NCBI GenBank assembly: GCA_002315625.1
Contig: DCHH01000134.1
Span: forward strand, 1-29,878
DNA length: 29,878 nt
Direction: 5' to 3'
Origin: Bacteroidales bacterium UBA1757
GTDB lineage: Bacteria > Bacteroidota > Bacteroidia > Bacteroidales > UBA1402
The notes below the pieces were generated by a model. That model was not told where the DNA came from. It did no database searches and was given only the letters and a program-made list of their open reading frames with translations. The position numbers were made by a program, and so were the translations under genes. Below, piece by piece: positions 9,546 to 18,600 of this stretch (within the stretch, counting starts at the first letter, position 1; each line of letters begins with the position of its first letter).

Positions 9546-11363
9546 CTACCTGACAAGGTATTTCTTGTTTTTGCGGATTATGATGCCCTTGTAGTCGCTG
9601 CTTATGGGTTGGCCATTAAGGTTGTAGGTTTTTTCGTCCTCCGGGAGGGCAGGGGAGATGACGGTCTGCTCAATGGCGGAGGGATCGGATATTGCATCGA
9701 ATGCTATTGTGTCCTGTTTGAGGCCGTTTGAAACAACTACATAATAGCGGTTGTCTTCTATGTCCTGCTCGAAGATGAGTTTGTCAACGCAGTATTCCAT
9801 CAGGGTGCTGTCATTGCTGACATTTAGTATGATGGACTTTGTGGCTATCTGCTGCTTGCTGCCGTTTAGCAGCTCGAAGTTGACGGTCTTGCCTTGATAT
9901 TCGGCCGGATTGAACGGGAAGCCGCTACCGACAGTTGCGCGGAAATAGCCTTTTTTACCTATGGTGAGGGCTGCCGGTTCTTTATTCTCATCACAGGCGT
10001 TGACATCCAATCTTGGCTGGCACAAAAACGTAATAGTGTCGCTTTGTGGCTTGCAGACGGAACTGTTGAAGTTGAAAACATAGTTTCCTCCTCTGTTGAG
10101 TACACCGGAATGGTGAAGTGAAGAGCCTCCGCCGACAGTTACGATTCTTGCTATTTTGACCATATCCATAATGTTGGAGCTGTAATCGTCGCTGATGAGG
10201 ATATTTCCGTAGATGTCCTGAGCAGTGTATCCGGCTTTGATGTTTGAAATGGTGTCGAGATTTAGCTTGTCAATATCCTTATCGCCGTCACGCATCATTC
10301 TGAAGGTGTAGTTATAGCCGATGGACTGGTGACTTGCTAACTGGACGGTGTCTCTGTTGAAATGGTATGTGGTGTCGGTTTTGTCATCAACTACTCCTAA
10401 AGAATATATGCTTTTGGCATAGCTGAAGCCGGGACCTGTATAGGAATAACTTTTGTCGGTAATCGTCATGCTGATCTCGGCCGTGTCGCTCGTGGTTTTC
10501 CATGAAGGCTTGGAAATCACATAATAGTACGGGCTTGTGGCCTTGAGACGATGGAATATGGTGTCATTCTGGACATATTCCATTAAGGTGTCGGTCGTTG
10601 AGGCTATGTTGACGGTCTTTTCCGCAAGCTTTCGGCCGAGTGCATCAATGAGCGTGAAATCGACACTGGCGCCTTTCATGTTTATGTCGTATGGGAAAGC
10701 GCAGCCTACACTGGAAGTGACAAGAAGTGTGTCGTAGATTCTATTCTTGGGAGCTGAAATGGTTATTGATGCAGGTTTCTCAATACGTATATGTCCATTC
10801 TTGACTTGTTTGTCAACGTTGTTTTTCGATATCCAGTAGTAGTTTCCGCCGTTGGAATATGGTAATGGAATTTTAAGATCTATAGTTCGTTTGGCTTCAA
10901 ATAGCAGGGTTTCGATATCATCTTGTAATCTATTGTCGATTGAGTCGTGATTGCAAATATTTCCGTAGGCATCGAAAAACTTTGTCTCGAAGTGCATTTT
11001 CTTGATGTTGTCTATGTTTGCCTTTCTGGTTTCCTTATCAAAACTTTTCATTGAAGCATAAGCATCGAAAACCGCAAAGAGAGAAACTGGTTGTTCAGGG
11101 AGCAACTTTATTGTTGTGTCTGTGGGGAGGATAATGTGTCTTTCGGGATATATCCCTTTGTCATCTATCTTTGTTTTTAAATAGCAGAAAACCGTATCAC
11201 GGTAGGCAATTCCTATGTCGGTAACATGGTTAAGAAACGTATTTGCAGGATAAGGAATCTCGTCAGACCAGTGGGCGTTTCTTGTAGAGTCATTAGGGTT
11301 TTCCTGGCAAATTGCAATTCCTGCAGTAATTAATGCAATAAATAAAAGGAACAATTTTTTCAT
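9546..11363 (-). CDS. Secreted protein with two Ig-like repeats, unknown function
   Basis: 605 residues with a clear Sec signal peptide (ends near AGIAICQ). Two segments of roughly 95-105 residues (about 196-300 and 463-555) look like copies of each other. Both contain a GxxFP motif, then V(D/N)F-x-L, then (D/S)TLMEY, an (I/L)F pair, and YY(Y/V)V-x-S before D-T. They are probably beta-sandwich repeats. The C-terminus (YNLNGQPI ... KGIIIRKNKKYLVR) is the tail seen on many extracellular Prevotella/Bacteroides proteins. No catalytic motif is recognised. It is the last gene of the minus-strand PUL block, 54 bases after the GH63-like gene and probably co-transcribed with it. A surface glycan-binding role (SusE/SusF-like position) is an inference from context only; the protein lacks the lipobox those proteins have. 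Confidence 0.8.
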   Translation of the reverse strand: MKKLFLLFIALITAGIAICQENPNDSTRNAHWSDEIPYPANTFLNHVTDIGIAYRDTVFCYLKTKIDDKGIYPERHIILPTDTTIKLLPEQPVSLFAVFDAYASMKSFDKETRKANIDNIKKMHFETKFFDAYGNICNHDSIDNRLQDDIETLLFEAKRTIDLKIPLPYSNGGNYYWISKNNVDKQVKNGHIRIEKPASITISAPKNRIYDTLLVTSSVGCAFPYDINMKGASVDFTLIDALGRKLAEKTVNIASTTDTLMEYVQNDTIFHRLKATSPYYYVISKPSWKTTSDTAEISMTITDKSYSYTGPGFSYAKSIYSLGVVDDKTDTTYHFNRDTVQLASHQSIGYNYTFRMMRDGDKDIDKLNLDTISNIKAGYTAQDIYGNILISDDYSSNIMDMVKIARIVTVGGGSSLHHSGVLNRGGNYVFNFNSSVCKPQSDTITFLCQPRLDVNACDENKEPAALTIGKKGYFRATVGSGFPFNPAEYQGKTVNFELLNGSKQQIATKSIILNVSNDSTLMEYCVDKLIFEQDIEDNRYYVVVSNGLKQDTIAFDAISDPSAIEQTVISPALPEDEKTYNLNGQPISSDYKGIIIRKNKKYLVR

Positions 11364-11417
11364 TTGTTTTTGATTTATGAATGGTAATGTGTTGTCTTGG
11401 ATATGGGTTGGTGCCGG

Positions 11418-12776
11418 TTAGAATCCGGTTATGAGGGGACCGTTGTCAGCCCAGGCTATCATGTTTAGGATTAGGTAGTTCCAGTTCTGAAAGCCTGGGT
11501 TTATGAGGCCTTCTCCAGTGTCCGGATTGTAATATTCGTGTAGTGTGCCGTTATCATTCAGGTCTTTTCCGTACAAGGCTACTGTCCGTCGGACAAGCTC
11601 ACGGGCTTCACGGTCCATGCCGTAGCGGACGAGACCACGAAAGACCATGTAATTGGAGACGCCCCAGATTGGACCATTCCAGTTGGAGGGGTTGTGGGTT
11701 GCGGCCATGCTGTACATCTTTTCCTGCTTGGAAAGTGTTCTGACGCCGTATGGTGCCCAGAAAGTGTTTTCGCACAGCAGGTTTTCCTTGACCATCCTCT
11801 GGGCCTGCTCTGGGGTGGCTATCCCTGCCCACATTGCCATGAAGCCGGTCCACGAACCGATGCGCTGGATAAGGCACGGATAATCTCTTGGCCCACCTTC
11901 ATGCAACATGAAAGGATGGCCGAAAAACATCTCAGGGCGAGGTTCGGCCGGAAGAAGGTTTATGTCAACCGAGTAGAACATGCCGTCGCGCTCGTCCCAG
12001 CAGTATTGTCTGACTGCTTCACCAAGGTCGGCGGCTTGGGCCTTATATTGTTCTGCCGCCTGCGAAAAACCCAGTTGGGTGGAGAGGTATTCCATGGCAA
12101 GCAATTCGCGGTACATCAGGCAGTTTAGGTAGATTGATGCTGAGCTTCCGGCCGGGCGGTAGAAAACTGACGGGTCGGTGTCAACTCCTACGGCCATGTC
12201 GTCCTGCCAGTAGAACAGGCCGCTATCCTCATGACGGTAATAGGTACTGTATGCCTTTAGGAATGCTGCCAGACGGTCGTAATAGCCGGATATCCAAGTG
12301 GCATCACCTCCATTTTGTCGTGTAAGAAATGCGGCGTGCTGGGCTATCACCGGCTTGTGCATATTGGTTCGGAAAGCATCCTCTGGCCTGACTTTGCGGG
12401 GGTCGGTCTGCTGGTCTATGCCAATTGGCATGTAGCCGTCGTCATCGGTATAGGTCAGGAAGTTCAGCACACACCCCTGCTCGTACCTCAGTGCCTCCTG
12501 ACGGTCCTGCTCCGTGCCGACTTCTGAGAGAATCTGCTGTAGCGCGACATCGCTCAGCCATGAGTCCCAGTCCCAGAGCACCTTGTCGTAGCTTTTGCTT
12601 CCGGGAGCAAGATAGGAATAGACAAAAGCCCCCTCGCCACCTTCACGGTACATCATTTTATAGTCACCGCAAACATGTTCCCTGCAGCTTTGTGCAAAGG
12701 AATCATATTCGCTAACATCCTGACAACAGGAGAAAAGTCCCGGGATAAAAATGGCAAATAGAAGATGCTTGTTCAT
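11418..12776 (-). CDS. GH63-like (alpha/alpha)6-barrel glycosidase lipoprotein
   Basis: 452 residues. GLFSC marks a lipobox with C17. The sequence has the landmarks of clan GH-G enzymes (GH63, mannosylglycerate-hydrolase-like). WDWDSW is at about 68-73. GVDTDPS is at about 197-203, where GH63 enzymes have the general-acid aspartate (D199 or D201 here). WNGPIWGVSNYMVFR is at about 366-380, and HEYYNPDTGEG at 413-423 has E414 as the likely base. GH63 enzymes invert alpha-glucosidic bonds. This protein is the catalytic barrel without the extra N-terminal beta-sandwich of eukaryotic processing glucosidases. It follows SusD on the same strand after a hairpin and its own -7 box, so it may be partly uncoupled from SusCD. 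The substrate (alpha-glucoside, alpha-mannoside or glucosylglycerate) is open. Confidence 0.8.
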   Translation of the reverse strand: MNKHLLFAIFIPGLFSCCQDVSEYDSFAQSCREHVCGDYKMMYREGGEGAFVYSYLAPGSKSYDKVLWDWDSWLSDVALQQILSEVGTEQDRQEALRYEQGCVLNFLTYTDDDGYMPIGIDQQTDPRKVRPEDAFRTNMHKPVIAQHAAFLTRQNGGDATWISGYYDRLAAFLKAYSTYYRHEDSGLFYWQDDMAVGVDTDPSVFYRPAGSSASIYLNCLMYRELLAMEYLSTQLGFSQAAEQYKAQAADLGEAVRQYCWDERDGMFYSVDINLLPAEPRPEMFFGHPFMLHEGGPRDYPCLIQRIGSWTGFMAMWAGIATPEQAQRMVKENLLCENTFWAPYGVRTLSKQEKMYSMAATHNPSNWNGPIWGVSNYMVFRGLVRYGMDREARELVRRTVALYGKDLNDNGTLHEYYNPDTGEGLINPGFQNWNYLILNMIAWADNGPLITGF

Positions 12777-12843
12777 GATTTCATTATGTCAGCTAGTAGT
12801 TCGTGAAGACGTTGGTCCAATGGAACCTGTCCTCATTAAACCG

Positions 12844-12851
12844 CAAAAGTA
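12844..12851 (-). promoter_or_regulatory. Candidate -7 box for the GH63-like gene
   Basis: On the minus strand this reads TACTTTTG, an exact TAnnTTTG match, about 68 bases before the GH63-like start. It sits in the T-rich end of the SusD terminator hairpin. No CAAA (-33 on the minus strand) is seen at the usual distance. Confidence 0.45.
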
Positions 12852-12885
12852 GTAAAAGCGTGACGACTTTTCAGTCGCCACGCTT
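12847..12885 (-). terminator. Terminator or attenuator hairpin after SusD
   Basis: A 13-bp stem with one mismatch (arms 12856-12868 and 12873-12885, loop TTTC) lies 24 bases after the SusD stop. It is followed on the minus strand by an interrupted T-tract (TTTTACTACTTTT). It could end, or only reduce, transcription into the GH63-like gene. Confidence 0.7.
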
Positions 12886-12908
12886 CGTTATTTTAGAGGA
12901 ATGCGGTA

Positions 12909-14945
12909 TTATTCGCTAGGTAGTCCGTAGCCGTTAGTGACGGTACCTTTCGACTGGCTAATGGTTTCAGAAGGAATCGGGAAGAAGTATTTGGGGACGT
13001 CGTTCCCGGACTTGATGCCTGAGCCCATGTTGTCGATATAGGTGGCAATGTTTGCAGCAAACACAGAACCGTAATCAAACTTGGTGTAACCGTCTGCCTT
13101 CAAAGCATCTGCTTCGGCTGAACCGTCAGCAATGAATTTGAAAAGGCCCTTAATGGCGGTGTTATGGTCAGTTCCGGTCACCTTCGCTGTGGTGGTGGAA
13201 AAGTCATATATGCCGCGCCAGCCCGGGAAGCGGACAGGGTCGTTTTCATCAGTGCAACGGGCAGTCAGGACGGCACCGGGGACCTGCTTTGTCCAGATGT
13301 AGGCGGGGAACTGGTTTCCGTTTGCGAACTCATAATAGCCCGTGGAGTTGATGGCGGCAGCAATTTCGCTGTACTGGGTTGAAGCTTTGAAAATATTCTC
13401 GGCCATTTTGCCGGTACGGATGAGGAACCAACGGATATGACCTTCGCCGAAGAGCTCGTAGTGAGCCTCATTCAAGACAGTCTCCACAATATCCGAGGAA
13501 GAGGTGATGTCATGGTTTGTGTCTCCGAATGCGCGCTGACGGATGACGTTTACATAGTTAAGGGCATTCTGGGTGTTTCCGAGAACGGCATTGGCTTCAG
13601 CCAGCATCAGGACAACTTCGGCCATACGGGTGATGGGCCAGTTGATACCTGCCATACGCTGTTTGCCGATATAGACCGGCTGCATGCGGCAAAGGTCCCA
13701 CTTGTTGAGGCAGATACCACCTCCATCGGCCTTTGAGTTGGGCTTGAAGGGGATGACTTTTTCGTTGCCCTTACCATCGAAACCGGTAACAACGGCGCTT
13801 ACGTCACGACGTGGGTCGTCGTTGGTATAGAAGCCGTAGTAGAATGCGGGATTCATGCGGACAGCGGCAAACAGTTTGTTCGGTGCGGTGTTGTTACCGC
13901 CTGAAGAACCGCGACCGAATGCATAGCCGTATTCTCCGTTCATGGCTTGTCCTGTACCTGAGGGACCTTGGGCAGTACCAATGCAGAATACATCTTCGGG
14001 GCTGACACTGAGGTTCATGCCATACTGGAAATGAGCCTGGAACGGGGTGTTGTTTCCGAATTCGTCAGTGGTGACGAGCTTGCAGGTTCCGGCATTCTCC
14101 TTATAAGCCTTTTCCAGATAGGTAATGGCTTTTTCCAGATAGGTCTTGTAGTCGGTCAGACGGGCGTACTGACATTTATTGGCTGCATCCGTGGCCTTCA
14201 CCTCGAACGTACGGTCGCCGTACAATCCGGTGATATCGGTGCGGATGGTCTGGTAGCTGCCGGCAAACATGTAGATTTTGCCGATGAGGGCATCAACGAA
14301 GGTACGGGTAATCTGCTCGGCATTGATGCCGTTTTCTCCGATTTTGTACATCAGGGGTTCAGCCTCTTCCAGCTGTTGGAGCAAAGTTGCGTAAATGTCA
14401 TACCGGTTGGTCAGCTCGAATTCCTCAACATACAGGTTTTCATATCCGTAGGGGACATCACCGAAATGACGGGTCAGGTCGAAATAGCAGAGAGCCCTCA
14501 GAGCGACGGCTTCTCCGTAAAGCTGTGTCCAATTGTTGGCCTTTCCGGCTTTCTTGGCTGCCAGGTATTCCTCCTTGGCTCCAATAAGGTCAGCAGCTTT
14601 GCGTGCGTATGTGATTACCTGATAGAGTGAGTTGAATCCTCCAGATACAAAATTGACGGTCATAATGGAGGGGTTCATTTTTGCATTGGAGTTGTTGGAA
14701 GAACCGGCTTCGGGGTAGTATTCCATGTCTGAACTGATGGGGTCATTCCAGTTATAGACACCCATCACGCCACCCTGACGGTAGTTGGCGTATGCACTGG
14801 AAAGAATCTTGAAGGCCTCAGACTCGCTGGAAGTCACAAAGGTATCGTCCGCATTGGAGGGCGATGATGTCTCAAGGTAGTTCTTGCACTGTGTGAACAG
14901 CACACAGCAGGAGACCAACATGAAAATATAAGAGATTTTTTTCAT
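12909..14945 (-). CDS. SusD/RagB-family nutrient-binding outer-membrane lipoprotein
   Basis: 678 residues, on the long side for SusD proteins. The lipobox LFTQC puts the lipid on C20. The N-terminal motif KNYLETSSPSNADD and the segments QLYGEAVALRALCYFDLTRHFGDVPY and FDYGSVFA with a C-terminal KYFFPIPSETISQ are typical: tetratricopeptide-like helices, RALxYFxLxRxFGDVP, and the final PIPxxEI-like strand. SusD proteins cap the SusC transporter on the cell surface and bind the glycan before import. The gene begins 31 bases after the SusC stop and is certainly in the same transcript. The particular glycan cannot be predicted from sequence. Confidence 0.95.
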   Translation of the reverse strand: MKKISYIFMLVSCCVLFTQCKNYLETSSPSNADDTFVTSSESEAFKILSSAYANYRQGGVMGVYNWNDPISSDMEYYPEAGSSNNSNAKMNPSIMTVNFVSGGFNSLYQVITYARKAADLIGAKEEYLAAKKAGKANNWTQLYGEAVALRALCYFDLTRHFGDVPYGYENLYVEEFELTNRYDIYATLLQQLEEAEPLMYKIGENGINAEQITRTFVDALIGKIYMFAGSYQTIRTDITGLYGDRTFEVKATDAANKCQYARLTDYKTYLEKAITYLEKAYKENAGTCKLVTTDEFGNNTPFQAHFQYGMNLSVSPEDVFCIGTAQGPSGTGQAMNGEYGYAFGRGSSGGNNTAPNKLFAAVRMNPAFYYGFYTNDDPRRDVSAVVTGFDGKGNEKVIPFKPNSKADGGGICLNKWDLCRMQPVYIGKQRMAGINWPITRMAEVVLMLAEANAVLGNTQNALNYVNVIRQRAFGDTNHDITSSSDIVETVLNEAHYELFGEGHIRWFLIRTGKMAENIFKASTQYSEIAAAINSTGYYEFANGNQFPAYIWTKQVPGAVLTARCTDENDPVRFPGWRGIYDFSTTTAKVTGTDHNTAIKGLFKFIADGSAEADALKADGYTKFDYGSVFAANIATYIDNMGSGIKSGNDVPKYFFPIPSETISQSKGTVTNGYGLPSE

Positions 14946-14976
14946 AATTGCGCTTGATTAAAACTGTTACACATTA

Positions 14977-17900
14977 TTAGAAGGATAAGTTAAGACCGAC
15001 GATGTACGACCTGGCACGCGGATATGAACCCCAGTCCAGACCTAAGGTCGGATATACCTGGTTGTTTTGTGAGGTGTTGGTGCTCACTTCGGGATCCAGA
15101 CCGGTGTAGCTGGTCAGGGTGAAGACATTGTAGATGCTGCCGTAAATGCGCAGACCGACTTTCTTCATCAGGCTCTTGGGGAATGTGTAACCCAGCGTGA
15201 GAGTACCAAGACGCAGGTAGGAACCGTCTTCGATACCGTATGTGGTAACAACGCCGTTCTCGTTGAAGGCAACGGGATAGACGGCATTTGCATTGGCTGA
15301 ATTCAGCTGCTCGGGAGTCGTATATTGTACAAGTTCGCCATTTACAACATCATAGAGCTTGTAGCAGTCGCGGACAATTGAAAGCTTGTTCTCAAAGACA
15401 CCGCTCTCCTTATATCCATACAATGAGGCCAGCTTGTTGGCGTTGTATATCTGGTTGCCATAGCTCCAGTTGAAGTAGGCTCCCAGGTCAATACCCTTGT
15501 ACTGGGCAGTGACATTGAAACCGCCGGTGTGCTTGGGGGCCATTCTGCCGATGATGGTAGCATCTGCATCGTCAATTTTACCGCTGCCATCGACATCCTC
15601 AAACTTGGCCATACCCGGATAGGCAACCTGTCCGCTGGGACGTCCGCCGGCTGGGATGCCGTGATAGTTGGGGAATACATCGGTGCTGACATCGGCAATA
15701 CCTTCCTTCAGAGTATAGCAGCCGGTTGCCGCATCGTAGTTGAAATCTTCCGGAGTATAAAAGCCCTGGGCAATGAAACCGCGGACAAGTCCGACAGGTT
15801 CACCCTCTTTCAGCACATAGTCGTTGATAGGACGGGTAGCACTGGAGGCCCAAAGGGTGCTGTAGAGACCGGTGACATTGTCGGCAAGCTTATCTACATT
15901 ATTCTTGTTGAAGTTGATGTTGAATCCGGCCTGGATGTTCCAGTCCTTGTTCTGGAAGATAACACCGTTCAAGGCAATTTCGATACCCTTGTTGGAGGTC
16001 TGTCCGATGTTTGCGTAGGTTGTTGTGAAACCGGTGATGCCGGGGATGGAGGTGGCCATCAGCAGGTCGGAAGTTGTATTCCAGTAGAGTTCGATACTAC
16101 CGTTCAGGCGGTTCCAGAAGCCGAAGTCGATACCGACGTTACGGGTGGTTGTGGTTTCCCATTTCAGCTGGTCGTTTGCCAGAGTGGAAGAGGAGAACTT
16201 GTAGGCTGTCTGGTACTGGTTATCAATGACATACTGGTAGCGGGTATCGCTCTGGGCGGCCCAGGTCTGTGACCAGAGGCTTGAGCTGATTCCGTCGTTA
16301 CCGACCGTACCATAGCTCAGACGGAGTTTCAGGTTGTTCATCCAGGAGACATCCTTGAGGAAACCTTCCTCACTGATACGCCATGCAAAGGCGGCGGCGG
16401 GGAAGAAACCCCAACGGTTGCTGGGTGCGAACTTCGAGCTGCCGTCGGCACGCATCGTGAATGTAAAGAGGTAACGGTCCAGCAGGGTGTAGTTAATCCG
16501 GCCGAAGAATGAAAGAAGACGGTCAGGAATGGAGCTGGATGTGGAAGATGAGGTAGAACCTTTCTCTGCATCGTACTGGTTCATCATGGCAAAGGCATTT
16601 TCCTTCGTGAAATTGGCGGGGAAATAGCTTGAGGTGATGGACTCGTATGTTCCGCCTGAATTGGAAACTTCGTGACCCAGCAGAACGTTGAGATGGTTGA
16701 TTTTGCCAATCTGTACATCATAGTTCAGGGTGTTCGTCCAGCGCATTCTCCAGCTGTCGGATTTTCCGTATGTGGCGTTACCGGCGTACAACTTGATACT
16801 TTCACCGGTTTCGGTATCGCGCTGCAGATAATCATTGTAGATGGCACCGCTCCATGTCTGGTTCTGGTTCCAGCTGCGGCTCATGCTCAAATCGGTGTGG
16901 TAGGTGAGTCCCTTCACAATTTCCCAGTTCAGGGAGGCCAGGCCGCGGAGGTGCTGGGTCAGAGTCTGAGGCTCATAGTCGCCCAGGCGGGCAGAGGGGC
17001 TATACTCGTCCCACATACTGTTCTTGGCATAGTTTTCGATGTTGCCGCCGTAGAGGGCATTCTTGTCGCCCAGAATATCGGAGGTGGCAATCGGACGGAA
17101 ACGGTAGGCGTATGAGAGGATGGAGCCGGCACCGTTTGTGGTACCCTCACTGCCCATCTTGTCGATGTCAACATAGCGGGCATCGAAAGAGACGTTCAGA
17201 TTGTCGAAAATCTTCTGGTTGACCTTCATGGAGAAGTTGGCCCGTTTCTTGTAGGAATTGATTTTCATACCCTCATCGTCGATGTAGTTGAAGGATACCA
17301 TAACCTTTGTCAGGTCGGTACCTCCGCTGATTGTGACATCGTGGTTGTGGGTGAATGAGTCATTATACACAGCTTTCTGCTCGCTGTAGGTGGCGGTATT
17401 GCGGTATTTCTCAATTCCCTTATTTGTAAGGCCGAATGCGTTCACGAGGTCATCCTCGTAGGAGCCGCCGTTGGCGCGGGCGCTTGCCCAGGTGTAGCAG
17501 AGATAGTCGTACGGGTCGAGTGCCTCCAGATATCCGGTCGGGGTGTTGAATTTGGCATAGCCGTTGTATGATACGGTCACCTTGCCGGTCTTGGCTCCTT
17601 TTGTGGTGACCAGGATAACACCGTTGGCACCGCGTGCACCATAGATGGCTGTCGAGGAGGCATCCTTCAGTACGTCGATGCTTTCAATCTGGTCTGCAGG
17701 AACATCGGATAGAGACCCTGTGACACCGTCAATAAGGATAAGGGGGTCGTTGGACTGCGAAATGGAGCCGCCGCCACGAACTCTGATTGAAACCGAAGCA
17801 TCAGGACGGCCGTCCTGTGAAGTGACATTAACACCGGTCAGTTTGCCTTGAAGGGCCAGAGAGACGTCTGTCACGGGGATGGCTGCGATTTCTTTGGAAC

Positions 17901-18279
17901 TGATACTTGATACGGCACCAGTCAGGTCTTTGCGCTTGACGGCCTGGTAACCGATCATGACCACTTCGTCAAGCTGTTCGGAATCTTCTTCCAGAACTAC
18001 TTGAATGGGTGATCCTTTTACGATGGCAACACGCTTGGCGAGCATGCCGACGAAACTGATTTCAAGTTCCTTGGCATCGGCGGGAACATCGAGCTGGAAA
18101 TCACCGTCGAGGTTCGTGGCGGCTCCGATAGAGTTGTTGCCGACGACTCTGACGGTCGCTCCGATGACGGGTTCTCCGGAAGCATCCTTCACATTACCTT
18201 TCACGGAAATGCTTTGGGCTGACATTCCGAACGGTATCAGCATAAGTGATACCAACAACAGAAGCAATCTTTTCTTCAT
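14977..18279 (-). CDS. SusC/RagA-family TonB-linked outer-membrane transporter
   Basis: 1100 residues, a normal SusC length. After a signal peptide ending GMSAQ (about residue 22) there is a carboxypeptidase-regulatory-like domain (about 25-95, SVKGNVKDASGEPVIGATV), then a TonB-box region (LDEVVMIGYQ, 103-112), then a plug (about 115-240) with RVRGGGSISQSNDPLILIDG and the signature DASSTAIYGARGANGVILVTTK. The large beta-barrel ends in RARSYIVGLNLSF with a terminal aromatic residue. SusC proteins import oligosaccharides with energy from TonB/ExbBD. The first gene of the minus-strand block, it is divergent from GH9 across a 321-base promoter region. There is no N-terminal signalling (STN) domain, so control by an ECF sigma/anti-sigma pair is less likely than by HTCS or another regulator located outside the window. 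Confidence 0.97.
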   Translation of the reverse strand: MKKRLLLLLVSLMLIPFGMSAQSISVKGNVKDASGEPVIGATVRVVGNNSIGAATNLDGDFQLDVPADAKELEISFVGMLAKRVAIVKGSPIQVVLEEDSEQLDEVVMIGYQAVKRKDLTGAVSSISSKEIAAIPVTDVSLALQGKLTGVNVTSQDGRPDASVSIRVRGGGSISQSNDPLILIDGVTGSLSDVPADQIESIDVLKDASSTAIYGARGANGVILVTTKGAKTGKVTVSYNGYAKFNTPTGYLEALDPYDYLCYTWASARANGGSYEDDLVNAFGLTNKGIEKYRNTATYSEQKAVYNDSFTHNHDVTISGGTDLTKVMVSFNYIDDEGMKINSYKKRANFSMKVNQKIFDNLNVSFDARYVDIDKMGSEGTTNGAGSILSYAYRFRPIATSDILGDKNALYGGNIENYAKNSMWDEYSPSARLGDYEPQTLTQHLRGLASLNWEIVKGLTYHTDLSMSRSWNQNQTWSGAIYNDYLQRDTETGESIKLYAGNATYGKSDSWRMRWTNTLNYDVQIGKINHLNVLLGHEVSNSGGTYESITSSYFPANFTKENAFAMMNQYDAEKGSTSSSTSSSIPDRLLSFFGRINYTLLDRYLFTFTMRADGSSKFAPSNRWGFFPAAAFAWRISEEGFLKDVSWMNNLKLRLSYGTVGNDGISSSLWSQTWAAQSDTRYQYVIDNQYQTAYKFSSSTLANDQLKWETTTTRNVGIDFGFWNRLNGSIELYWNTTSDLLMATSIPGITGFTTTYANIGQTSNKGIEIALNGVIFQNKDWNIQAGFNINFNKNNVDKLADNVTGLYSTLWASSATRPINDYVLKEGEPVGLVRGFIAQGFYTPEDFNYDAATGCYTLKEGIADVSTDVFPNYHGIPAGGRPSGQVAYPGMAKFEDVDGSGKIDDADATIIGRMAPKHTGGFNVTAQYKGIDLGAYFNWSYGNQIYNANKLASLYGYKESGVFENKLSIVRDCYKLYDVVNGELVQYTTPEQLNSANANAVYPVAFNENGVVTTYGIEDGSYLRLGTLTLGYTFPKSLMKKVGLRIYGSIYNVFTLTSYTGLDPEVSTNTSQNNQVYPTLGLDWGSYPRARSYIVGLNLSF

Positions 18280-18377
18280 TGTTTTTGGAATTTTGTGGTT
18301 AATGATGGTTATTTATAAAAGAATGAATTAATTTTGTAAATACGGCTATTGACGATAGCTTTTGTTTTTTTCGTTCA

Positions 18378-18407
18378 CAAAATTACAAAAATATTTCTTT
18401 TGACAAA
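18378..18407 (-). promoter_or_regulatory. Candidate promoter of the SusC operon
   Basis: Read on the minus strand, TTTG (from CAAA at 18404-18407) is 18 bases before TAATTTTG (18378-18385), an exact TAnnTTTG box. A second exact box TATTTTTG (18386-18393) lies beside it without a well-placed -33. The leader to the SusC ATG would be about 90 bases. Confidence 0.55.
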
Positions 18408-18420
18408 CATTTTTTGTCAA
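18400..18420. repeat. Perfect inverted repeat over the SusC -33 region (possible operator)
   Basis: TTGACAAA-N5-TTTGTCAA, an 8-bp perfect dyad with a 5-base spacer, covers the candidate -33 element of the SusC promoter. Its size suits a dimeric DNA-binding regulator. It also lies within the shared upstream region of the divergent GH9 gene, about 180 bases from its start. Confidence 0.6.
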
Positions 18421-18528
18421 TACTTGAATTTTTAGTGCTTTGTTTTTTGGTCTTGGTTCATTGATGGTATATTTTTAACATAAAATTCCTTGGTAAGTGT
18501 TATCTGTGTCACCATTTTCGTTGCTGCA

Positions 18529-18576
18529 TATTTTTGTCTGAATGGCCGTAAATGTTGTGGATTTTTTATAAGTTTG
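18529..18576 (+). promoter_or_regulatory. Candidate -7 boxes of the GH9 gene
   Basis: Two exact TAnnTTTG matches on +: TATTTTTG at 18529-18536 and TAAGTTTG at 18569-18576, before the ATG at 18601. Neither has a clear TTTG -33 element at the usual spacing, so which one is used is unclear. The 321-base gap 18280-18600 holds these, the SusC promoter and the dyad, and no gene. Confidence 0.4.
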
Positions 18577-18600
18577 TACCAAATATAATAGTAACATTTT

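Noticed and set aside
15529..16272. A 247-codon + strand frame within the SusC gene.
   Set aside because: It is antisense to a complete SusC barrel and lacks any domain, signal or promoter.
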